DNA of 11,384 bases from RYN-431 sp036388295 (GTDB lineage: Bacteria; Planctomycetota; Phycisphaerae; Tepidisphaerales; Tepidisphaeraceae): positions 1-11,384 of the forward strand of contig DASVSC010000067.1 of the NCBI GenBank assembly GCA_036388295.1. The letters are read 5' to 3'. The notes under the pieces are model-generated. The model did not search any database, was not told the DNA's origin, and saw nothing but the letters and a program-made list of their open reading frames with translations. How positions within the stretch are numbered: the stretch's first letter is position 1; every line of letters starts with the position of its first letter. Both the position numbers and the translations under genes were made by a program. Below are positions 5,522-11,384 of the stretch, in pieces.

Positions 5522-6898
5522 CTACAGATTGAAGATCGCGTCGTTGATCAGCACATTCGCCGACAGCGTGATAGCGCCGCCGCCGGTGCGGAACAGGCCG
5601 TAGCCGCCGTTGTGGCCGATGAAGTTGCCGATGGCTTTGGCGCTGGCCGCGTTGGTGAAGCGGATGCCATTGCCGAAGTTCGGCAGGGCGGCGGTTCGGC
5701 TGGCGTTGAAGCCGATGGTGTTGCTCTGGACGGTGTTGTTGCCGCCCTGGTAGAGCATGACGCCGTCGATGTCGTTGCCGCTGATCAGGTTGTCTTTGAC
5801 GAGGTTGTTCGCCGAGCCGTTGCTGACGTCGACGCCGCGCCAGTAGTTGCCGACGTCGCGGGTGCCGGTGACGTCGGTGCCGATGTAGTTGTTCTGGACG
5901 ATGTTGTTGCTGCCGCTGGCGAGCCAGAGGACGACGCCGGTGTAGCCGTTGCCGCTGACGATGTTGCGGGCCGCGGCCGTGTCGCCGCCGACGACGGTGT
6001 AGGGCTGGCTGGTTTCGACGCCGTAGTGCAGGTTGGCGACGCGTTTGGTGCCGGTGACGTCAGTGCCGATGTAATTGCCTTGAATGACGGTGCCGGTGGC
6101 GCCGGCCTGGTTGATGACGATGCCGTCGGTGCCGTTGCCGCTGATGATGTTGCGGGCGCTGGGGGTGGTGCCGCCGACCAGATTATTCGGCGCGCCATGG
6201 ACGGCCACGCCGCTCTTGCCGTTGGGGATGGCGAAGGTGCCGCCGGCGTTGGTGCCGATCTTGTTGCCCTGCAACTTATTGTTGGTCGACTTGTAGAGGT
6301 AGAACTGAACGCCTTCGGTGCCGTTGCCGCTGATGACGTTGCCTTGATTGGCTCCGGTGCCGCCGATCAGGTTGTTGGCCGTCTGGACGATAATGCCCTT
6401 GTCGTAATTGCCCTGGTCGGTGTCGCCGCTGGTGCCGGTGCCGATGTAGCAGTTCTGGACGACGTTGCCGCCGTTTTTGACTATTAGGATGCCGCTGTTG
6501 TAGCGGTTGATGATCAGGCCCTTGATGGTGCTGTTGCCGCCGCCGACGTTCAGGCCGTATCCGCCCGAGCGGTCGCCGCGCAGTTCGACGAGGGGCTTGC
6601 CGCTGTAGCCGGGCTGGGTGGTGGCGTCGATGGTGACGCTGCCGCTGATGTACGGCAGGCCGGTGACGGTCTGGATCGTCTTCAGGCCGGTGCCGATCTT
6701 GAAATTAATCACGTCATGGCCGGCGTGGCTGTTGGCCTGCTTGATGGCGTCGCGGAGCGAACCGCCGCCGCTGTCGGCCGTCGTCGTCACGACGTAGGTG
6801 GAAAACAGCCGACGGCCTTCCATGCCTTCCATGAGCGGAAGCGGATTGCGACGCGACGACGTCTTGCTCTGTTTGTTTTGGTTGCGAGTGCTCTTCAT
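5522..6898 (-). CDS. Exported right-handed parallel beta-helix repeat protein
   Basis: A 458-residue protein. The N-terminus is basic (KSTRNQNKQSKTSSRR) and followed by PLMEGMEGRRLFS (residues 21-33), which resembles the planctomycete LEPR/RRL(L/F)S export motif. Next comes VTTTADSGGGSLRDAIKQAN (37-56), the CSLREA-like segment that often opens surface beta-helix proteins. The body has five repeats with an Asn-x-x-Ile-Gly-(Thr) mark whose Ile lies at 152, 214, 277, 339 and 395, about 62 residues apart, roughly three helix turns each. Most repeats also hold an ISGNG-type turn. No catalytic residues of pectate lyases or other polysaccharide enzymes are evident, and there is no C-terminal anchor. 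A cell-surface or secreted role, perhaps carbohydrate binding or adhesion, is inference. GGGAG on the minus strand lies just upstream of ATG. Confidence 0.85.
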   Translation of the reverse strand: MKSTRNQNKQSKTSSRRNPLPLMEGMEGRRLFSTYVVTTTADSGGGSLRDAIKQANSHAGHDVINFKIGTGLKTIQTVTGLPYISGSVTIDATTQPGYSGKPLVELRGDRSGGYGLNVGGGNSTIKGLIINRYNSGILIVKNGGNVVQNCYIGTGTSGDTDQGNYDKGIIVQTANNLIGGTGANQGNVISGNGTEGVQFYLYKSTNNKLQGNKIGTNAGGTFAIPNGKSGVAVHGAPNNLVGGTTPSARNIISGNGTDGIVINQAGATGTVIQGNYIGTDVTGTKRVANLHYGVETSQPYTVVGGDTAAARNIVSGNGYTGVVLWLASGSNNIVQNNYIGTDVTGTRDVGNYWRGVDVSNGSANNLVKDNLISGNDIDGVMLYQGGNNTVQSNTIGFNASRTAALPNFGNGIRFTNAASAKAIGNFIGHNGGYGLFRTGGGAITLSANVLINDAIFNL

Positions 6899-7183
6899 CT
6901 CTCTCCCACGCGGCCCGTTACAACAAGGCCGCAGTTATCGGTCCGGCCCACCGTTCTGCCGAGATGGAGAACGGATGAATGGGCGTTAATGTAGTCCGAT
7001 TGAATAGCCGAACAAGCAAATTCGGGTCGGATCCGATAAAAATTATTCGTTGTGAGGAGCATCCGCGTGAGGAAAGACCGTGTAACGCCGGAGAATCGGC
7101 GTTTCGACAGGAAATCCGGCGCTTAAAAAGTTTGAGACGAACGGGCGAAGGCTGTCGAAAGCGCAACCCGTTCAGCCGCTCGT
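6899..7183. other. Non-coding gap between the beta-helix gene and the REP pair
   Basis: I see no convincing gene here. The part nearest 6898 holds the beta-helix ribosome binding site. A very weak minus-strand promoter match exists (TTGTTC at 7010-7015, 16-base spacer, TACATT at 6988-6993). A 6-bp hairpin ACGCCG/CGGCGT lies at 7085-7102. The stretch 7015-7060 is noticeably AT-richer than its surroundings, as expected of a promoter region. None of these is strong. Confidence 0.4.
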
Positions 7184-7238
7184 GTAGGGCGGGCACTGCC
7201 CGCCGTCTGGCGGAAGCGGCGGGCAATGCCCGCCCTAC
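7184..7238. repeat. REP-like inverted pair, GTAG type (second copy)
   Basis: The left unit at 7184-7204 and the inverted right unit at 7218-7238 match at 20 of 21 bases, with a 13-base spacer. Each unit is GTAG followed by a self-complementary hairpin GGCGGGC / GCCCGCC with loop ACT (left) or, on the plus strand of the right unit, AAT. It shares length, GTAGGG foot, loop and closing pairs with the unit at 5353. Three stem pairs differ, and all three stay paired. It lies 52 bases beyond the stop of the mazG-like gene. Confidence 0.8.
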
Positions 7239-7290
7239 GGCAAAAGGTCGAGTTACTTCGACAATCGCAATTTAAGATAGCGGTAACCAT

Positions 7291-7590
7291 TCACTTCGTT
7301 CCCTCCGGCGGTTTTTCGCCGAGGTACTTTCGGGCAATCACGTCCGCCAATTCCACGTCGTTGATGTTGGCCAGCGTGCAGAGCCAGGCCAGAACGTCGG
7401 CGAACTCTTCTTCCAGGTTGGCACGCACGGCGGGGGCCTGGGCGTCGCCGTTCAGGGCGGTGGCCAGTTCGCCGACTTCTTCGATGAACCAGACGAACGT
7501 CTTGGCCGAGCCGCGGGCGCGGTCGACCGTTTCGTACTTGTCGCGGATGTGCTGCTGGAACGCGGCCACGGTGAGCGGGTTGGGGTTCAT
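7291..7590 (-). CDS. MazG-like nucleotide pyrophosphohydrolase
   Basis: A 99-residue all-alpha NTP pyrophosphohydrolase of the single-domain MazG-like type, which hydrolyses (d)NTPs to NMP and pyrophosphate using Mg2+. The metal-binding motif is complete: EExxE at E37-E38-E41 (FIEEVGEL), then ExxD at E62-D65 (EEEFADVL), 20 residues apart as in the family. A conserved C-terminal Lys-Tyr (K88-Y89) follows. Length matches short house-cleaning members rather than the two-domain MazG of E. coli. No clear ribosome binding site precedes the ATG at 7590. It is divergent from the next gene, with 67 bases between starts. The cellular substrate cannot be read from the sequence. Confidence 0.85.
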   Translation of the reverse strand: MNPNPLTVAAFQQHIRDKYETVDRARGSAKTFVWFIEEVGELATALNGDAQAPAVRANLEEEFADVLAWLCTLANINDVELADVIARKYLGEKPPEGTK

Positions 7591-7657
7591 GCGGCGATTG
7601 TGTCGGCCGTCGTCCCCGGTCGCAACGATGCGGGGCGGGCGTTAGGATGACGGGCGC

Positions 7658-8581
7658 ATGGACACGGCCTTCGACACCGACCCGATGCTGAAACTGCTGA
7701 CCGACGCCCTGCGCCGCGGCCCGGGCTCGCCGGAATGGCACCGCGCGGTCGGCGCGCTGCGCGACGTCACCACGCCCGAGGCCGACGAATACAAGCTGCT
7801 GATCACCGCGCGCGAACGCCTGGAAAGCGGCCGGGCTTATCGTGAAGTGCGCGCGGGGCCGGCCTTCACGCGCGAGTTGTTCGGCCGGATCGACGCCCCG
7901 GCAGAGCAGGGCCGCCGCATCTCGGCCGCGTCGTTCGTCCGGCTGCTCTGTCTGCTGACGCTCGTCGGCGTCATCGCGATGGGGGTGATGTGGGTCGCGC
8001 AAGCCAAAACGGCCGACGCGCAGGCGCTGAGCAACCGGCTGTTCATCACGCCGGTGCGGTCGTGGTCGTTCGCCACCATGCCGTCGGACTTGCGAACGGC
8101 CGGGCCGTTGCCGCTGGAAGTGCGCAATTCAGAACTGCGTCCCGGCGGCGGCGACACCAACGCGCCGACCGGCGGCGTGGTGTACGCCGATGAACCGCTT
8201 AATTTAACCAGCGGCGCGTGCGTGGAAATGCGCATCGATTACGAGCCGACGACGACGTCGGTGCAGTTGTCGCTGGCCGCGAAAACGGACGCCGTCGGGC
8301 CGCTGGCCTCGCTGGGGCAGGAACTGTCGCTCGTGTGCGACGCCGGCGGCGTGCGGCTGTCGTCCGCATCGGCCAGCACGACGTCGCGGTCGCTGACGCC
8401 CGGGTCGCACCTGCTGCGCATCAAGGTCCTCGGCGACGCCGCCGTCGCGGAAGTCGACGGCCAGGTGATCTGGAGCGGCACGCAGACGCTCGGGCCGCGG
8501 GCTTACGCCGCCGTCCGCTTCGTGCGCGACGGCCGGGCTGGTGACGTGGGCGTGCGCTCGCTACGGGTGCTGGCGCCCTAG
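7658..8581 (+). CDS. Single-pass membrane protein with extracytoplasmic beta-rich domain
   Basis: Not a recognised family. The 307-residue protein has an Arg/Glu-rich helical cytosolic part (1-90), one transmembrane helix at about 93-114, and an extracytoplasmic part (115-307). The last 150 residues alternate polar and hydrophobic residues in short strands and resemble a LamG/DUF1080-type jelly-roll: EPLNLTSGACVEMRIDY (173-189), then SHLLRIKVLGDAAVAEVDGQ, then a closing VRSLRVLAP. The topology resembles planctomycete anti-sigma factors, but no zinc HxxxCxxC motif is present and no sigma factor is adjacent. The start at 7658 has AGGA at 7644-7647. It lies 17 bases before the MoxR gene, so the two are probably co-transcribed. 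Confidence 0.7.
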   Translation: MDTAFDTDPMLKLLTDALRRGPGSPEWHRAVGALRDVTTPEADEYKLLITARERLESGRAYREVRAGPAFTRELFGRIDAPAEQGRRISAASFVRLLCLLTLVGVIAMGVMWVAQAKTADAQALSNRLFITPVRSWSFATMPSDLRTAGPLPLEVRNSELRPGGGDTNAPTGGVVYADEPLNLTSGACVEMRIDYEPTTTSVQLSLAAKTDAVGPLASLGQELSLVCDAGGVRLSSASASTTSRSLTPGSHLLRIKVLGDAAVAEVDGQVIWSGTQTLGPRAYAAVRFVRDGRAGDVGVRSLRVLAP

Positions 8582-8598
8582 CCACGGAAAGCGTGCTC

Positions 8599-9636
8599 AT
8601 GGAACCGGCCGATTCGACGCCCGCAGTGGATGACGACGACGTGGCCGCCGCCGCGCGGTTCGGCGAGGTCGTCAGCGCGATCCGTCAGCAAATCAGCCTT
8701 GCCGTGGTCGGGCAGGCGAAGGTCATTGATGAATTGCTGATCAGCGTGTTCAGCGGCGGGCATTGCCTGCTGCAGGGCGTGCCGGGTCTGGCAAAAACGC
8801 TGCTGGTGCAGTCGCTGGCGCGGGCGGTGGATTTATCGTTCGCCCGCGTGCAGTTCACGCCCGATCTGATGCCGAGCGACGTGACCGGCACGGACATCCT
8901 GCAGGAAGACCCCGACACCGGCCGGCGGCGCTTCGAGTTCTCGGCCGGGCCGGTCTTTACGAACCTGTTGCTGGCCGACGAAATCAACCGCGCCCCGCCG
9001 AAAACACAGGCGGCCTTGCTGCAGGCGATGCAGGAAAAGCAGGTCACGCTCGGGAACCGCACGCTGGACCTGCCCGACCCGTTCTTCGTCCTGGCCACGC
9101 AGAACCCGATTGAACAGGAAGGCACCTACCCGCTGCCCGAGGCGCAGCTCGACCGTTTCATGTTCATGGTGCTGATCGACTACCCGAAGCGCGACGAGGA
9201 ACTGGAGATTTATCAGCGCACGGCCCGGCAAACGGGGCCGGCGCTGCAGCGGGTGATCGGGCGCGATGACTTGCTGCGGTTTCAGCGCCTGGTGCGCGGC
9301 GTGCCGGTGGGGCAGCGGGCGCTGGAGTTCGCGCTCGGCGTCGTCCGCGCCACCCGCCCGGCCGAGCCGGACGCCAGTGACTTCGTCCGCCACTGGCTCA
9401 GCTGGGGCGCGGGCCCGCGGGCGGGGCAGTGCCTGATCACGGCCGCAAAGTGCCGGGCGCTGATGCAGGGCCGATTGCACGCGACGATCGAAGACATCGC
9501 CGCCGCCGCGCCCGCGGTGCTGCGGCACCGGATCGTCCCGAACTTCAACGCCGAAGCCGAAGGCGTGACCGTGGAGCAGATCATCCACAAGATTCTGCTG
9601 CTGGTGCCACGCGGCACAGGAGAACGGCTGCTTTAA
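8599..9636 (+). CDS. MoxR-family AAA+ ATPase
   Basis: A 345-residue AAA+ ATPase of the MoxR family, which act as chaperones or maturation factors, often for metal loading or cell-surface complexes. Walker A GVPGLAKT is at 60-67 (K66), Walker B LLLADEIN at 123-130 (D127, E128), and sensor 1 ATQNP at 166-170. The arginine-finger region LPEAQLDRF is at 179-187, and sensor 2 lies in GAGPRA at 270-275 (R274). The lid ends with VLRHRIVPNF (307-316). ATG 8599 is preferred to GTG 8593 because GGAAAG at 8586-8591 gives a good spacing. The usual partners (DUF58, von Willebrand A or transglutaminase proteins) are not adjacent; instead a single-pass membrane protein precedes it and an iron permease-like gene follows. 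Confidence 0.93.
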   Translation: MEPADSTPAVDDDDVAAAARFGEVVSAIRQQISLAVVGQAKVIDELLISVFSGGHCLLQGVPGLAKTLLVQSLARAVDLSFARVQFTPDLMPSDVTGTDILQEDPDTGRRRFEFSAGPVFTNLLLADEINRAPPKTQAALLQAMQEKQVTLGNRTLDLPDPFFVLATQNPIEQEGTYPLPEAQLDRFMFMVLIDYPKRDEELEIYQRTARQTGPALQRVIGRDDLLRFQRLVRGVPVGQRALEFALGVVRATRPAEPDASDFVRHWLSWGAGPRAGQCLITAAKCRALMQGRLHATIEDIAAAAPAVLRHRIVPNFNAEAEGVTVEQIIHKILLLVPRGTGERLL

Positions 9637-9668
9637 CCGGACATAACGACCACCAGCGAAAGGCCGAG

Positions 9669-10067
9669 ATGGAGCACATTGGTAAGCAATCGTCGGGCTT
9701 CACCCGGTTCGCCAGCGCCACCGCACACTACAGCGGCCGGCCGTTCACATTTGTCGCCGCCGTGTTCGTCCTTGTCGTCTGGGCGGCGACGGGGCCGTTT
9801 TTTCATTTCGGCGACACATGGCAGCTCGTCATCAACACCGGCACCACCATCGTGACGTTTCTGATGGTGTTCCTGATCCAGAACACCCAGAACCGCGACT
9901 CCGAAGCCATCCACATCAAGCTCGACGAGTTGATCTGCACGATCGAAAAAGCCAACAAAGCACTGCTGGACATCGAGAAGCTGGATGAAGTCGAACTCGA
10001 CCGGATGCGCGACGACTTCGCCCGTGTCGCGGAGCAGGCGCGAAACGAAATGCGGGACAAGACTTAG
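9669..10067 (+). CDS. Low-affinity iron permease family protein
   Basis: A 132-residue protein of the low-affinity iron permease family (named after fungal Fet4; the bacterial members are short and mostly untested). It has two membrane helices (about 26-46 and 52-71). The family's strongest motif follows: NTQNRDSEAIHIKLDELI (72-89), a conserved segment just after the second helix. The C-terminal 45 residues are a charged helix. The start at 9669 has GAAAGG at 9658-9663, five bases upstream. It lies 32 bases after the MoxR gene and probably shares its transcript. Whether it transports iron cannot be inferred. Confidence 0.85.
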   Translation: MEHIGKQSSGFTRFASATAHYSGRPFTFVAAVFVLVVWAATGPFFHFGDTWQLVINTGTTIVTFLMVFLIQNTQNRDSEAIHIKLDELICTIEKANKALLDIEKLDEVELDRMRDDFARVAEQARNEMRDKT

Positions 10068-10116
10068 GGCTGTGGCGATCGGCACGGGCGTCGGCGTACC
10101 TAGACCTGCGGCACCC

Positions 10117-10141
10117 AAAAAAAAAGCGCCGGAAACGCCGC
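10117..10141 (-). terminator. Candidate intrinsic terminator of the yqgE unit
   Basis: On the minus strand an imperfect hairpin (GCG-G-CG, TTTC loop, CG-G-CGC; five pairs and one G/G mismatch, 10126-10141) is followed by nine T (10117-10125). It lies five bases beyond the yqgE stop. The stem is short but the T-run is the longest in the window. Confidence 0.5.
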
Positions 10142-10145
10142 CGCC

Positions 10146-10688
10146 TTAGTTGACGCTCGGGTCGTCCGGAATGCGGTCGGGCGGCAGGTACTTGCTCAGG
10201 TGCGCCCGTGAGAACAGGCGAGCCCACAGGTTGTCCTCTTCGGAAAACACCTGGGCCGCGGTCGCGTCGCAGACGACCCACGAGCCTTCTTCCAGCTCAT
10301 TTTCGAGTTGGTTCGGCGACCAGCCGCTGTAGGTGCCGAAGAACTTGATCGGCTGCGCTTGTGACAGCAGCAGGGCCTCGATGGCGTCGCGGTCGGTGGT
10401 GACGAACACGTCGTCCAGCGGCGCATCACCGCCGATGGCGGGGTCGGCGTGCAGGACGAACACGGGCCCTTGGCAGGGGCCGCCGGAGTAGACGGCGGCG
10501 TCGACGTTCGCGGCCACTTCGATCGCGTCACCGAGCGCCGCGCCGACGGTCACCGGCATGGGGCGGTTGACGATCAGGCCGAACGCGCCGTCGTCGTCGT
10601 GGCGGACGATCAGCACGGCCGCCTTGGCGAAGTTGGGGTCCAGCATCGTTTTGGACGCCAGGAGGAACTTTCCCACAAGCGGTATCAT
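10146..10688 (-). CDS. yqgE: YqgE/AlgH family protein (UPF0301)
   Basis: A 180-residue cytosolic protein of the YqgE/AlgH family, named AlgH in Pseudomonas from a link to alginate gene expression; its biochemical role is not settled. Family motifs are present in order: GKFLLAS...MLDPNF (6-20), RHDDDGAFGLIVNRP (29-43), SGGP (68-71), the FGTYSGWSPNQLENELEEG block (117-135) and a Trp-containing WVVCDA end. Length is typical. ATG 10688 follows directly after an in-frame GTG at 10691; either could be used, and no clear ribosome binding site is seen. It lies 33 bases downstream of the Cys-rich gene on the same strand, so the two probably form an operon. Confidence 0.9.
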   Translation of the reverse strand: MIPLVGKFLLASKTMLDPNFAKAAVLIVRHDDDGAFGLIVNRPMPVTVGAALGDAIEVAANVDAAVYSGGPCQGPVFVLHADPAIGGDAPLDDVFVTTDRDAIEALLLSQAQPIKFFGTYSGWSPNQLENELEEGSWVVCDATAAQVFSEEDNLWARLFSRAHLSKYLPPDRIPDDPSVN

Positions 10689-10721
10689 CACCGTCGATTG
10701 AACGCACGCCGCGCTCGCCGA

Positions 10722-11117
10722 TCAAGCGGCGGCCGGCAGGATTTGCGGGCGGGCGGCGTGGCACCATTTGCAACCGCAGCCGATAACGCCGGCGACGCCC
10801 GGGCCCGCCATCGTGTGGCTCGGCTCGTGGCGGGGCGTGATGGGGCAGTGTTCAGTCGGGTCTTTGGCCTTGGCGCGGGTGGGGCAGCCGCAGCCGTCGA
10901 CGGCCGGGTCGCGGACGATGCGGCGCATCAGCGGCTGGCCGCAGTAGGAGACGCCGCATTTGACGACGCGCAGCGGGCAGCGTTCGCAGATTTCCGCCCG
11001 CACCGCCCAGTCCGCCGCTTCCGCCGCCATCCCCACGCCGCGCAATTTCGCCGTCGCGGCCTTGCCGGCGGCTCGGGCCAGGGTGAACAGCAACTTCGTG
11101 GGGCTGGTGGCGGGCAT
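10722..11117 (-). CDS. Small Cys-rich, probably zinc-binding protein
   Basis: Not firmly recognised. The 131-residue protein has a basic, Ala-rich helical N-terminus (1-40) and ten cysteines: C44-x2-C47-x6-C54-x4-C59, C76-x-C78-x12-C91 and C114-x-C116-x2-C119. The middle piece (DGCGCPTRAKAKDPTEHCP) resembles the CGC...K...CP pattern of small zinc-ribbon proteins seen in phages and diverse bacteria. That resemblance is from memory. Metal binding is therefore likely, but function is unknown. The start at 11117 is preferred over 11180, which would put the N-terminus inside the palindrome at 11171-11253. No good ribosome binding site is visible. It precedes yqgE on the same strand. Confidence 0.7.
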   Translation of the reverse strand: MPATSPTKLLFTLARAAGKAATAKLRGVGMAAEAADWAVRAEICERCPLRVVKCGVSYCGQPLMRRIVRDPAVDGCGCPTRAKAKDPTEHCPITPRHEPSHTMAGPGVAGVIGCGCKWCHAARPQILPAAA

Positions 11118-11170
11118 GGGTTCTTTATCGGACGTCAACGCAATCCGACTGCAATTCCCTTCGCCGAAAA

Positions 11171-11253
11171 CCCGAGGCACGGCCCGCTTCAGGGGGCCTG
11201 TCTGTGAGCGACTCGGACCTGAACAGGCCCGCTGAAGCGGGCCGTGCCTCGGG
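11171..11253. repeat. Large inverted repeat with internal hairpins
   Basis: The left arm at 11171-11201 and the inverted right arm at 11223-11253 match at 30 of 31 bases, with a 21-base spacer. Each arm has a foot (CCCGAGGCAC) and then its own hairpin. In the right arm the hairpin is a perfect GGCCCGC-TGAA-GCGGGCC; the left arm has one broken pair. It has the same build as the other inverted pairs here but lacks a GTAG foot. It fills the divergent gap between the Cys-rich gene and the DUF72 gene. Confidence 0.8.
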
Positions 11254-11300
11254 ACGCACCAAAGTTTCCCGGCATGTCGCCTCCCGTGGACTTACTATGA

Positions 11301-11384
11301 ATGAACATGGCTCGCGCGGACTTGAATTGGCGGCTCGGCACAATGGGCTTTTCCTACAAGGACTGGCGCGGCGCGTTCTACCCG
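11301..11384 (+). CDS. DUF72 family protein, N-terminal fragment cut by the window edge
   Basis: The first 28 codons of an open frame running off the right edge. The peptide carries LGTMGFSYKDWRGAFYP, which matches the N-terminal G-(T/C)-x-G-(F/W)-S-Y-x-x-W-x-G-x-FYP motif that opens DUF72 (YecE-like) TIM-barrel proteins of unknown function. ATG at 11301 and ATG at 11307 are both in frame; neither has a clear ribosome binding site. Most of the gene lies outside the window. Confidence 0.75.
   Translation, partial: MNMARADLNWRLGTMGFSYKDWRGAFYP

Noticed and set aside
5510..6487. A 325-codon plus-strand frame opposite the beta-helix gene
   Set aside because: Its Val/Ala/Asp-only composition with no varied residues reflects the repeats of the beta-helix gene read backwards.
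7060..7140. GAGGAAAGACCG followed by ACAGGAAATCCGGC, reminiscent of RNase P RNA core strings
   Set aside because: The two strings lie only about 50 bases apart, the required helices between them are absent, and the first string differs from the conserved core. Chance similarity is more likely.
6979..7275. A 98-codon open frame on the plus strand
   Set aside because: It runs straight through the REP pair at 7184-7238, is Arg-rich with no recognisable domain, and has no ribosome binding site.

Overview
The window is high-GC DNA (roughly two thirds G+C by eye) from a bacterium that looks like a planctomycete, probably of the class Phycisphaerae. Three things point there: the N-terminal MEGMEGRRLFS motif of the secreted beta-helix protein, which resembles the planctomycete LEPR/RRL(L/F)S export motif; signal-peptide-like leaders on the ATP synthase c and b subunits; and an abundance of extragenic palindromes. 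The lineage call is inference from protein style; no rRNA or other marker gene is present.

Positions 105-5219 (+) hold the proton-channel half of an F-type ATP synthase operon: atpZ-like, an atpI-like membrane protein, atpB (a), atpE (c), atpF (b), atpH (delta) and atpA (alpha). The usual next genes, atpG (gamma), atpD (beta) and atpC (epsilon), are absent. A strong intrinsic terminator closes the operon directly after atpA, so the catalytic beta and rotor-stalk genes must lie elsewhere. Some junctions are tight (atpZ/atpI, atpI/atpB, atpF/atpH). The loose ones (atpB-atpE, atpE-atpF, atpH-atpA) each carry a different inverted repeat or hairpin.

Positions 5222-5521 form a convergent intergenic region with back-to-back terminators and two dispersed-type palindromes. 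Positions 5522-6898 (-) encode an exported right-handed beta-helix protein made of five units of about 62 residues. After a non-coding gap with a REP-like repeat pair come a short MazG-type NTP pyrophosphohydrolase (-) and a plus-strand cluster: a single-pass membrane protein, a MoxR-type AAA+ ATPase and a low-affinity iron permease-like protein. The minus strand then carries yqgE/algH (UPF0301), apparently co-transcribed with a small Cys-rich protein. The right edge holds a large palindrome and the start of a DUF72 gene.

The most notable content is not a new enzyme system. It is (i) the ATP synthase operon cut after atpA and (ii) at least six extragenic palindromic elements in 11 kb. Two of these fit one REP-like scaffold whose stems differ by compensating base pairs.
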